DNA from: Ciona intestinalis
Taxonomy: Eukaryota > Chordata > Ascidiacea > Phlebobranchia > Cionidae
Assembly: GCF_000224145.3 (NCBI RefSeq)
Contig: NC_020168.2
Location: 3,314,554-3,378,553, forward strand
Length of the DNA: 64,000 nt
Reading direction: 5' to 3'
A program made the position numbers and the translations under genes. This document shows positions 25,001 to 36,100 of the stretch, in pieces. The stretch's first letter is position 1. Each line of letters begins with the position of its first letter. The notes under the pieces are model-generated. The model had not been told where the DNA came from, searched no databases, and was given only the letters and a program-made list of their open reading frames with translations.

Positions 25001-25104
25001 AAGAGCTTATATTTTTTTTTATGAATAAACAAATATAACTTTTCCTTAATTTCTCTGCAGACAGCAAAGCATTACTTGAGACTCTGCAGCGTCAAGATGG
25101 ATAG
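19076..25104 (+). CDS. single-pass membrane protein with LCCL domain, 13 exons
   Basis: Exons 19076-19190, 19687-19848, 20264-20424, 20482-20640, 20967-21135, 21413-21496, 21828-22009, 22758-22881, 23392-23653, 23844-23910, 23974-24105, 24584-24671, 25061-25104; all GT-AG, phases consistent, 1749 nt (582 aa). Order: cytosolic proline-rich head (TSPPPPPPPTSPPP, residues 13-38), membrane segment about 72-92 with no signal peptide (type II), acidic stretch 93-146, basic segments 147-283, LCCL-like domain about 300-380 (CQCQSAC, TVYGG, LCASAYYAGIISDTGG, AGFTSS), threonine/proline linker with a D6 run, and a C-terminal unit 455-539. LCCL domains are extracellular folds known from Limulus factor C, Coch and Lgl1. 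No named orthologue is recognised. The exon 12 acceptor (tttaag|ACA) is the least certain junction. Confidence 0.75.
19392..19590. repeat. 108-bp tandem duplication in LCCL gene intron 1
   Basis: TTATTCATATGTTTAACACC...CCGCTGTTAG (19395-19468) recurs at 19499-19577 almost unchanged. Confidence 0.9.
20695..20910 (+). mobile_element. degenerate SINE copy in LCCL gene intron 4
   Basis: Contains the family blocks cattgggcaagacacttaac, caactcagtggtcc, actcataagcaggttacgag and a 3' end close to the next exon (20967). The tRNA-like head is lost. Confidence 0.6.
22417..22690 (+). mobile_element. near full-length tRNA-headed SINE in LCCL gene intron 7
   Basis: Head TGGCACCGTGGCAAAGTGGT matches a pol III A box (TGGCAAAGTGG). 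The B box is degenerate (gggttaaggctc). The usual centre and the tail gtttccagccatgcgagaat follow, ending with a CATT-type run. Confidence 0.85.
23030..23275. repeat. dispersed repeat shared with 55930-56545
   Basis: Shares gtatatggata, agatatgctcaa, ggtaccaccaaagttt, gtgaatatatataaa and aaccaagcaacata with the longer copy near 56130-56400. No termini were resolved. Confidence 0.5.
24100..24470. repeat. degenerate tandem array starting at the exon 11 donor
   Basis: Blocks of GGTATAGCAAAA...GTCAGTGTAT...CAGACAGTTTT, about 60-75 bp each, recur 5-6 times. The first unit includes the splice donor itself (CCAAGGTATAGCA), so later units carry donor-like GGTATA sequences. Confidence 0.75.
24783..24973. 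mobile_element. GGGTGGGG-type MITE copy (LCCL gene last intron)
   Basis: GTACTGTGGGGGCAGATGGG to ...TCTCCCCCCACCCTAATG. Confidence 0.85.
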
Positions 25105-25155
25105 TAGAAACATATGTTGAGTTCGATGTTGCATTTGATGCCGTTTGTTTTGATA

Positions 25156-25161
25156 AATAAA
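25156..25161 (+). terminator. candidate poly(A) signal AATAAA of the LCCL gene
   Basis: AATAAA 52 bases after the stop codon, in an AT-rich 3' flank; this is a plausible spacing for a short 3' UTR. Confidence 0.5.
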
Positions 25162-25210
25162 TATTTAAAACCCTTAGTGTGTTATTCGCTTGGTCTTAGC
25201 TACATACATA

Positions 25211-25403
25211 TAGTAGGGTGGGGAAAGATGGGACACCTTTAGCACATAATATCCAAACATCCTGATCTTGTTTTAAACATTTAACAATGGTCTATATAGG
25301 AGTCGTGAGAATAAGGTTTTATAATTCTTTGAATGTTCTTTGTTTACTACCAAATGGGGCGAGAAAATAGAAGGAAAAGGTTTTCCATCTTCCCCACCCT
25401 ACT
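25211..25403. mobile_element. GGGTGGGG-type MITE copy, near complete
   Basis: TAGTAGGGTGGGGAAAGATG to ...CATCTTCCCCACCCTACTA. Flanked by TATA on both sides, compatible with TA-directed insertion. Confidence 0.92.
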
Positions 25404-25410
25404 ATATATT

Positions 25411-25553
25411 TAAAAATCGTGTTTTAGAAGTAACAGTGGTCTATGAGAGTCGTAAAGATACGGTTTTATAATTTCTTGAATGTTCTTTGTTTACTACTAA
25501 ATGAGACGAAAAAAAAGACTGAAAAGATTTCCCATTTGTCCCCACCCTACTAG
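25411..25553. mobile_element. right part of a GGGTGGGG-type MITE
   Basis: Starts inside the interior (atcgtgttttagaagtaaca) and ends TTTGTCCCCACCCTACTA, directly after the previous copy. Confidence 0.85.
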
Positions 25554-25775
25554 TACTATATATTACTATTTGTTTACAAATAATAAATATCTGTAACTTT
25601 GTACTTGAAAGAAAATGTTACGCGGTGTATTTCCGAAGTTGACAAGCTTTTATATTATTTCGTTCGCTATTTTATAAGCAGCACTTTAAAATCAAAGCAT
25701 GTGAATTGAAGGTTAGTATTTCCTTAATTGATTGTACAGCGAAATTATAAACGGTACATTTTTAATAACGGTTGG

Positions 25776-26103
25776 CTCTGTAGTAATGTGGTCGTAATCT
25801 TCTACCATCGCTGTAAAGACCAGATCTCCAAGGATCTTCTCTTCTACATGTTCTGCACCATCTTGAACGACACGCATTTGTATAAGCAGATCGACACGCT
25901 TTCCATGCGTTCACCGAACCGCAGTCTACGTTGTAAGTCTCCTCCGTCCAGTAAAACGCATCTACGGCAACGCCACAACTTTTTGTCATCATGGGACGTG
26001 GACAGACCAATCGAAAAGTTGCTCTGTACGCTCTGTTATACATCGCTCGACAAAGTGCCATGTTTCGAACTAAAAACAGATTTGAAAATCGTAAACGTTT
26101 GCA
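25776..26103 (+). other. unassigned open segment of raised GC content
   Basis: This segment is less AT-rich than its surroundings and is open on both strands (plus strand about 110 residues, basic middle; minus strand about 99 residues, arginine/cysteine-rich). Neither reading resembles a family I know. It could be an exon, a decayed gene, or transposon coding remnant lying between the LCCL and CLCA genes. Confidence 0.2.
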
Positions 26104-26135
26104 TACACGTAAATGACAAAGATAATAAGCTATAT

Positions 26136-26326
26136 AGTAGGGTGGGGGAGATAAGACACCTTTTCATCCTATTTTCCTGTCCCAATTGGGAGTAATTAAA
26201 AAATTATTCAAAGATTCATAAAACCGTACCCTCACGACTTATTAGACCGTTGTTAATTTTTTAAAACCCGATCAGGTTATTTGGATTTTATGTGCTAAAG
26301 GTGTACCATCTTACCCCACAGTAGTA
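26136..26326. mobile_element. GGGTGGGG-type MITE copy
   Basis: TAGTAGGGTGGGGGAGATAA to ...CATCTTACCCCACAGTAGTA. Confidence 0.9.
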
Positions 26327-26445
26327 TATAATAGGCCTGGGACAGATGGTACATATTCATTATGTTTCATCGTCGTATTTGGAAGTAACTAACGAATATT
26401 CGCAGAGTTGTATAGCCGTATATATCTACACGACTGTTGCTGTGA

Positions 26446-27079
26446 TAAGGTGGCTGTACACAGTATACGGCGTGCGAAGTCGTATGCAAACCCGTGTCTA
26501 ATTCCGCATGCCGCAGCAAAATCCGGACAAAACCACAGAAATAAAAAGAGTAGAACGCGCAACTTTCCAAAACCGTGATATATTCTTTTTTCTTTTCACG
26601 TGACCGCCAACTCCGTCCCCATTTCCCTTCGTCTCCATTGTAAAAGATAGGCGCATAATGTTTTTGGAAGGTTTTAGCTGTTTATTTTAAAAACTACACC
26701 AACTATTCAAGTTTGTTAGGCTAGTTTAGTTATTTGGTACGTTAACGCTTACAGTTTACCACTTGTTTAGGAAATTTATTTAATTATAAAAAATTAATTA
26801 AAAATTTCAAACAAACGTTTTTTTAGAAATATATATATATTAGAAAATAGTTTTTTTACACAATAACTTTAAATTAAGTCAAAAAACGAAGAAAAGGTAC
26901 ACAAAACGTCATCGACTCCATTGACTACAATAGTAAACGGGAACGACCCGCGAAAGAGAGACAGTGTATCGTGCTCTCTCCTTTGCCGACATTGGAGATG
27001 TGCCTTCTATTCTTTTTTATTTCTGTGGACAAAACAGACAAAACGGACGAATTCCGGATACTGTGTACAGCCACCTTTA
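26446..27079. mobile_element. TIR element of about 634 bp
   Basis: Left end TAAGGTGGCTGTACACAGTA; right end is its inverse TACTGTGTACAGCCACCTTTA. Sub-terminal sequence is also inverted (ccggacaaaaccacagaaat against atttctgtggacaaaacaga). No transposase frame is visible. It lies just past the predicted end of CLCA. Confidence 0.75.
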
Positions 27080-27118
27080 GGGTTATAACCAAAAAACGAG
27101 TTTGGCAAAAGAGCCTGT

Positions 27119-30100
27119 TTACATATGGTTGATACCTGTTGCGGGTGTAGTGGGGGGTGGTGTGGTACGGGGTATCAGGGTTGGAACGACTGGTTTAATC
27201 TTTAGGAGGTTGACCGTTGCAACATTTGATGGAGGACCACGATTGCCAGCGTCGTCTATACCTCGAATTGAGTACGAGACGCTATAAATATATGCATATG
27301 GCACGATGAATGAATGTTTGGTTAATTAGATGGTTGTATGAGGCATTGTAATGCTAGAAGCACCATCGTTCTTTTTTGGACTTAAACCCCATAATGTTTA
27401 AATTGATTGAACGGACCAATCTTGCTTTATTATCCTTGCGTGGCTGGGCAACGACAGTCGTTATAACCAACGTAAACGTTGGGTATAACACGGGTGTTGT
27501 GTTTCGCACACCTCGTGTCCGCTACAAGTTGCCCCATATGTAACTTTTTTACATATTGTTTACATTTTTTTACATAACTAGCAATTTTGGATAATCGGTT
27601 AGGGTCAATAGTATATATATACGTCGCGAGCGTCTCGAAACTATCAAACAGTTTGCATTACTCTTATATTCTTACACCTTGCACTATCATATACCTCGTA
27701 AAGTTGGCAGTATTCGAAATGGCTGGTGGTTTTACCAAAATCGATTCTTGGAAACCAGCGGGTTTTGGTAAGGCCGTTTGATTTCTTACAAAACCTGTCT
27801 CATTCACTTCAAGCTGACTTTCGAAAGAAGTCAAGAGGTTTTGTGGGCTTGACAAAGTATATCGAAGCTCGTATGACGATGCTGAAACATAGATTGTCAA
27901 GTTACATGGATTTGGATATAAGCGAGTGACAGTCGAACGTAGAGTGCTAATACTCGTATACTGCGTATGCGGGTGTGTAATTTGTAATAGGCCGCCAGTA
28001 TTCGACCATCATGCCATTATAGCTATATCTGAATACATTTTTAGCAATGAATGTAACTTACTTTATTCTCACGTGGCCGGAAAACGACAGTCGTTATCAC
28101 ACGGGTTTAACACCTCGTGCCAGCTTACGAGTTACCATGTATGTTACTTTGTGGGTGATTATCTTTTGGGGGGATTTTTTCATTTTTTTATGTATGGCTG
28201 ATAATTTAGGCAGGCGCGCTAACCACTATACCACAAATAGGCTAAAACGTGTTAAGTTTCGGATCTACAACACGTAACGCTATAGCCGATAACGTTCAAC
28301 CCTATAACTACGGGCGAACTGTTGATTTTGAATTGCCATATAATTATATTATTTAGTAGGTTGGGGAAGATGGGACACCTTTTTATTCTGTTTTCTCCAT
28401 TAGTAGTAAACAAGGAACATTAAAAGAAAGGATATTCGGTTACTATGCGCCAAAGCTGTCCCATCTTTCCCCATCCTACTATGTGTGCAATGTAATGTAT
28501 GCAACTTACTTTATCCTCGCGTGGCCGGAAAACGACAGTCGTTATAACACGGGTGTTCATACACCTCGTGCCAGCTTACGAGTTACCATGTATGTTACTT
28601 TACGATCAGTACACTTCAGTATATACTATGATATCCTACTGCATTAAGTTTAGGACATTTGGATTTTATACTAACTTGTCCCCGAATCAAAGTCGTCCCC
28701 AGGAGCTGTGAAAGTAAGCGATAGAGGAGAAGTGACGTCAGAGGCGATGGTTTGTTTTAGTTTCAGGTCCGTCACTTTACTCGGCGGCTGTTGGTCAATG
28801 TCTCGGTCAACTTTAGGCCTAAAGTAGAAAAAAAAATAATTAAAAGTTGTTTAGTCTTGCGTGCTAGGCATTAAAACTTGATTTAACATTGTTGTTTTGT
28901 TGTTGTTAATTGTTTAAAACACGATCAGGATATTTAGATTTATCTTCTAAAGGTGTCGTATCTGCCCCCACCCTAGTATAACAGCAAGTTAGACAAACTT
29001 GATGTAATAAGCCATTGCCCTTCTCAGAGTTTTAAGATAGCAATGTTATATAGTAGGGTGGGGGAAGATGGGACACCTTTAGCACATAATATCCAAATAT
29101 CCTGAGCGTGTTTAAAACACTTAACACCAGTCTATTGGAGTAGTGAGGATACGGTTTTATAATTCTTTGAATGTTCTTTGTTTACTACCAAATGGGACGA
29201 GAAAATAGAGTTAAAAGGTGTCCTATCTTCCCCCACCCTACTCTAAAACTATTTACACACCCAGTGTATTCGAAGCTTTGGCCGACAACCACTCTTGAAA
29301 AGTCTCCAATCGTTTCTGTTTCAATCGTTTCATCAGTAGCCCCCTCGTCTTCTTTGTTTTTATTCAATACCACGGTTCCTGAAAAATCAAAACTCCTGTA
29401 TAGTAGGATGGGGGAAGACGGGACACCTTTAGCACATAATATCTAAGCATTCTGATTTTATTTGTTTTATACAGTTAACAACGGTATATGTGGGTCGTGC
29501 TAAGGATACGGTTTTATAATTAATTGAATATTTTTGTTGACTACCAACTAAGGGGGGAAAAATTAACGGGAAAGGTGGCCAATCTTCCCCCACCCTACTA
29601 TATAAGTAGATCACGTGGTGCCCTTGCTGGGCAAGGCACTCAAGGAAAAGTACAAAATGAAGCTCACCATTTTGGTACACATATCCTATTTTAAAAGCGG
29701 CCGGTTTTCCAAAGTTGATATGTTTCGATTTATTTTCGCCCGGTTTTCCAGATGCTAGAACCTGTATTATTGAAGGAAACTTACTTTATGTCGATGGTAT
29801 ACTTTTTATTAAAACCGCATATATAATGGTTCACGGGACACTCCCCTACCCAAGCACCTAACAGCAGAGTAAACTCAGTTTAAGCTATAACATTTACAGC
29901 TTTAGAGCTGTGTTTTATGATTGAGTTCGGTTAAGTTAGTTCATATTTTCATTTTATTTATTGTCCCATTTGGTAATAAACAAAGATTTTACCTAAATTT
30001 TGAGAAAAATGCATTTTACCTGTAAACTGTAGCGACCCCCTCCAACTGCGCTGGAAAAGAAAAACCTGGAGTAAGTACCGTCGTTTCTCGTCGTATCCGG

Positions 30101-33100
30101 ATCTGAAAAAAACAGTTTCTTTTATGATTGTCGCTGTTGCATTAGATAAGCTGATAAAAGAGAATAAAAATATCGACCGTTTTATTAAAACTTTACATTT
30201 ACAATGTATTAGGACAGAAGAATAATTATATGGTAGGGTGGTGGAAGATGGAACACCTTTTTATTCTATTTTCTCCATTTAGTAGTAAACAAAAAACATT
30301 CAAAAGAACATTTTGGGTAATATGCACTGAAGGTGTCCCATCTTTTCCCACCCTACTATATAAGGTTCGAAAACGTTTTGTAAAAATGTGCAGATATGAT
30401 TGAACATCATAGCAGTAAAACTTTCCCCACAAATGCATATCAAGCCACTTACTTGCTCCTTCATCATACAAAGGTAATGTTTGTTTCGTGGTGTTCGGAT
30501 ATTTTATTACTGCTCTAACGTTGGCACCGATCAGTGGTACGTCATCTATAGTCACCTGTAAGTGTAACGGTACATTTAGTACAGTATAAGTTAAATATAT
30601 TTGAATGAGAAAATTCATTACAATAGATGAATGTATCTTATCGTAGGCGGGGCAATTAAAGACGTTAATTAGCGTGAAGGCTGTTTCATACACTTCGTGC
30701 CCGCTTACGAGTTACCATATATAGTACTGTGGGGTATAAGATGGGACACCTTCAGCACACAGTATCTAAATAACCGGATCGTGTTTTAAACTCGATAGGA
30801 CGAAAAAAATGAAATGATTAGGTGATCCAACTTTCCTCTATACTACTATATATATAACATTTTGGGTGAAAATATATTTTTTTAATTTAAAAAAAAAAAT
30901 TTTTGTTGTTTTTTTTTGCTGACAATTTAGTGGGTATAATAGGCTGTAATGAGACTATAAACGTATTCCGTAGTCACAAGACTCTTACCCTAGCAAAGAT
31001 TTTCATTGGCACTCCTTTCTTGCCCGGTATCGTATTCACTGAAACGACAATTGGTTTCTTACCACGGGATTTTGAAGTCACAGTTACGGATACGGTCTGT
31101 AGGCTTGCTGTTGTCACGCGATATCTCCATTTGCCAACCTGTGGCAACAACAGTTTTTAAAATCCGGCGCCGGAGCACAGCTGGTTAGTAAGTCTGCCTC
31201 GAATCAAGAAGTAATAGATTCAATACTCATCGTTGCTACCATTGTGGGGTTATATGTCTTTGGGCAAGACACTTAAAGACGATTGCTCCAATCCAGTGGT
31301 CACTGATGGTTTGTTCAAATTATAAGCCACACATAAAAAAATGAAAAAGTCCACAAAACATAATCACCTACAAAGTAACATACTAGGTAACTCGTAAGCT
31401 GGTGCGAGGTGTATGAAACAAAACACCTGTGTTATAACGCCTGTCGTTTCCTGCCACGCGAGGATGCAGTAAGTTACATTCATTCATAGAAATATCTGCT
31501 TATGTTAAAATGCAGGTGATCATTTTTTTGCAAATTTGTTTCCTTTGATTTTTGTTTTCATGTTTCAAAATGCGTGTAGATTCCAGGATGTCAGAAAAAA
31601 AATAATAAAACCAAAGGTGTTATATGGACATCTTTGGTATAATACTGTGGGAGAAGATGGGACACATTTAGCTTATTATATACAAACATCCTGATCGTGT
31701 TTTAAACAAATGACAATAGTTTGTGGGAATCGTGAGGATACGGTTTTATAATTCTTTGATATGTTCTATGTTTACTACCGAATCTGACAAGAAAATAGAA
31801 TGAAAAGGTGTCCCATCTTCCCCCATCCTATTATACATATTATCTAAATTTTCTAACCGTATTTACCAATTAACAGTGGCCTATGGGAGTCGTGAGGATA
31901 AATTTTTATAATTCTGTGTTTACTACTAAATAGAACGGTAAAAAGAGTAAAAAGGTGTTCCATCTTCCCCCCCATATACTATATATATTTGGCTGTAATG
32001 TTTCCTTTATGCACAGGAGTTATTCAAATTATTTCAATGGGACTTTAAAATGCCGCCGGATTACCAGGACCCTGTTCCGGTAAGCTTTAAAATTTTCATC
32101 GAGCTTCCATTATAGCTGAAATTCAGTCCTACTTACTTGAGCTGTGCCTGGTATTGTAAACTTGACTGTTTTGAACGCAGGTTTAACGTTAGCTAGTGGA
32201 TGGCCTGGACATGGGTTTGGTGAATCAACGTCGTTTGTGGAATACGAACAACCGCTTGGGGAAGTGATTAAAATACCTGTGTAAAGAAATGCAGTTTTTC
32301 ATTTGCCTATGAGTGTCGTAAGGATACGGTTTTATAATTCTTTGAATGTGCTTTGTTTACTTCCAAATGGGAGGGGAAAATAAACAAAGAACATACAAAG
32401 AATTATAAAACCGTATACGCTTACGACTTCCATAGACCGTTGCTAATAGTTTTAAACGCGATCAGGAAATTCGGATATTATGTGCTAAAGGTGTCCCATC
32501 TTCTCCCACAGTACTATATTGTAAATAAATTGTAAATATAGCAGAGTAAAATGAGAATAGAAATCTTCCTCACACTACTATATACAGTGGGGTGGGGGAA
32601 GATGGGACACATTTAACTATATTTTCTCGTTCCATTTGGTAGTAAACAAGAAAAACTCAAAGAATTATAAAACTATATCCTCACGACTCCCATAGACCGT
32701 TGTTAATTGTTTAAAACACGTTCAGGATATTTGGATATTATGTGCTAAAGGTGTCCCATCTTCCCCCGCCCTACTATATAAAACACATTCAAGCCCAAGC
32801 CAAAAACTTAATGATGAATGTTCAACCAAAAACGTAATGATGAATGTTCGACCTTACCCGGAGAAACGTCCCCATCTGACCAGGTGAATGAAAAAACAGT
32901 CAGAACCCCAATCGTAGCGTCCATTTCAACGTCAGTAGTAAAACTTTGACCTGCTTCCATGACTTTTGATGTACTGTGGATCTGGTAGGCACAGCAATAA
33001 GATTAGGCACAACAAACGGACATAGCAATACTTAAAGTGTGAACTGCTTTTGCAACACAATGTGGGCCTTACCCCTGTAAATAACAGCGACTTTGTATAT

Positions 33101-36100
33101 TACTTTCCTAGGACCCCCTTGATATGTGGTGTGACAAAGCATATTAAACTGTATATATATAGTAGGTTGGGGGAAGATGGGACACCTTTTTATTCTATTT
33201 TCTCGCCCAATTTGGTAGTAAACAAAGAAAATGCAAAGAATTATAAAAGCGTATCCTCACGACTCCCCTAGAGTGTTGTTAATTGTTTAAAACACGATCA
33301 AGACATTTAGATATTATGTGCTAAAGGTGTCCCATCTTCCCCCACCCTACTGTATGTATACATGTATATAGGGTGGGGAAAGGTGGACGCCCTTAGCAAT
33401 AATATTTAAATATCCTGATAGTGTTTTAAACAATTAACAACGGTCCGTGGAAGTTGTGAGAACACGGTTTTATATTTTTTCGATTGTTCTTTGTTTACTA
33501 CCAAATAGGATGAGAAAATAAGATAAAAAGGTCATGTCCTATTTTCCCCTACCCTGCTATACATGTTCTGTTCTACGTGGGTGCGGTCCTGCAGCCTAAA
33601 ACGATTTTACCAAACATGATTTAGGCAAGAATTGGTTTATTATCTAACTACCAGTGTCTTTTTGTTGTACCTCAACGAATGTTGAAGCCTGCCACAAATG
33701 TAGACAAGAGCTGCAACGTATGGTGGATAACAGTTCTACGTACCATATTAGCTTGCTGGATGACGTCACCATCTTTACTTTTTGAAAGCTGGTTGTACGC
33801 TCCAATCAATGGTGTTATATCATCTGTATCTCCATAAAACCAAGTACCAGAAGTTGCGTCGACCAATCGGACTAGAGCTTGGTTGGCGGTCGTCGTGAAA
33901 AAAACTGCGCTTACTCTACATTTCTGTGGTGAAAATTTTGAATAAAAGAAAAAATGAATGTAATTTTTGTCCTGGATGGCGGGGCAACTACAGTCGGTAT
34001 AACATGGTGTTCCGTTTTTTTAAATCACAGAATGTGTAACTTTTTGAGTGATTATCTGTATGGCTGTCGTTTCAGACTACGAAATTGCTTTGGTCAAATA
34101 TATATACTATATGTACAGTAACAATGAAGAACCTACCCAAGCTCTGTAACCAATAAGTTTTATGTCATCGAAATAAAAAGATATCAAAACTGTAAATCTT
34201 ATAAAACGGTATAAAAACAGGTCAAGGTATAACCTTCTTAACAACTTTATCATGCACATCAGCAACGCTAGGTTCCACATTCTCTTCCCCGTCAGTGAAG
34301 ACGATAATATCCCCACATAGATCAGGGGAGTGCTGCTCCATAATCTAAACACAACTAAAATTGTATGTACTGCTGCCTATTACATATGCCCTGTAAAACA
34401 CATGTATTTCCGTACTGTGGTCGGTCATTTATTCTTTTTCCTATATAACATATTTTTTTTGTTTCACACATGACGTTCCCGCTTACGAGTTACCAGATGT
34501 GTAACTTTGTAGGTGATTATTTTAAAGGTTATTTTTTAATCATTTTTGTTTATATATGGCTGACAACTCAGACAACCCAGTACTGGGACTGCTGGCGTGG
34601 AGAACTTGGTACGAGGTATTTATGAACTTAAGTTTTCCTGTATCACGTTGTCATGTGACATGTGCATTACTAAGAACGTAGTACTGTGGGGGTAAGATGG
34701 GACCACTTTAACACAAATATTTTGATCGTGTTTTAAACAATTTACAACGATTTATGGTAGCCGTGAAGCTGCGGTTTCATAATTCTTTAAATATTCTTTG
34801 TTTACTACCAAGCAGGACCGGAAAATAGAATGAAAAGGTGTCCCATCTCCTCCCACCCTACTGTACATAAAAATGCCATGCATTATTACCTGAACAGCTG
34901 AATTTATTCCACAACCGATACAAGTACTTCCTCTCACTGATCTGGGAAGACGCCGGATGAGTGATGCTCGATCACTTTGATCCCTGATCCTGGTCAAAGG
35001 ACTTAATTTTCGAGCAATGGTTGAAAATATCGTGATACCAACGTAGTCCCCACGTTGTACGAAGTCGTCAACGAATGTGTTCATTATTTGCCTCATTTTA
35101 GTAAGTCGCCCCTGTTATTCATACACACGGTCAATTATAAAGTAAATAAAGAGAAATGTTACCCGTTTTGTTGGTTTTTACATATCGGTTTTGACTTAAT
35201 AAGTTTATGAGTAGTTCAGGGGTTACCTATGTAATTTTACACCTGAGGAAAACGTGAGTTACAGACCTTAATTTGTGTTTCTACAGTTGATGTACTTATA
35301 CCGTAAAGTATTTTGATAATAGGTTAACCCAGTCCTAATTCCCAGGTTTCCTAGAAATACATCCATTATAAAATACAATACATAATACAAGGTAATGCCG
35401 TTCTATTGAGCAGAAAAAAATGAATAATATTTTTACCCCCCACATACTGCCCGACACATCCAACACAAGTACGAACGATCGATACGGGAACGGTTTCACA
35501 ACCCGGAACGTGGGTATTGTGCTTGCAACATTCGGGTTGGCCAAATTGCGGCCGCCGGTGAAATCTACTGATGATGTAATAACGTCCCAAACACTTCGTT
35601 TGTTGCATTTGTCGTTGTGCTCATTCGGTGCTTCTCTGTTATGCCGGTTTAATGGATCGTTATCGTTGTCGTCACAAAATCCATTAATCTACATATGAAC
35701 AATATTGCATAAATAAATAAATAAATAAATAAATGGATGTAACTTTTTTATCTTCACCTGGCGAGGAAACGACATTCGTTAATTATAACACGGGTGTTTT
35801 TTTTATACACCTCGTGCCCGATTACGCGGGTTCCCAGCATATTTGTAATTTTGTGTGGAATTGTTTTACTTTTTCATAAACGGCCTATAAATTCACTTAT
35901 TACATTCTAACATTCGACAGAAATCTAGTTACAAAGTTGTGCATAAACATATATGCTTACCTCATTAACATATTGGTAAGACATAATAGATGCCTTTAAG
36001 TCAAGGTCCTGGTCCCATGCAAGAATAAACTTGCAATCTGTAGAATTGGGTAGCAACGTTTGTGGGTCGTAATTACATACGTCTTGCACAATCTCATTGT

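Noticed and set aside
25762..26061. Minus-strand cysteine/arginine-rich 99-residue open frame
   Set aside because: The opposite strand is open as well and there is no recognised motif; not called as a gene.
29171..29446. Many open frames with the peptide pattern [11 protein letters not shown] or [13 protein letters not shown]
   Set aside because: They are translations of the abundant MITE ends and centre and recur wherever the element lies; not protein genes.
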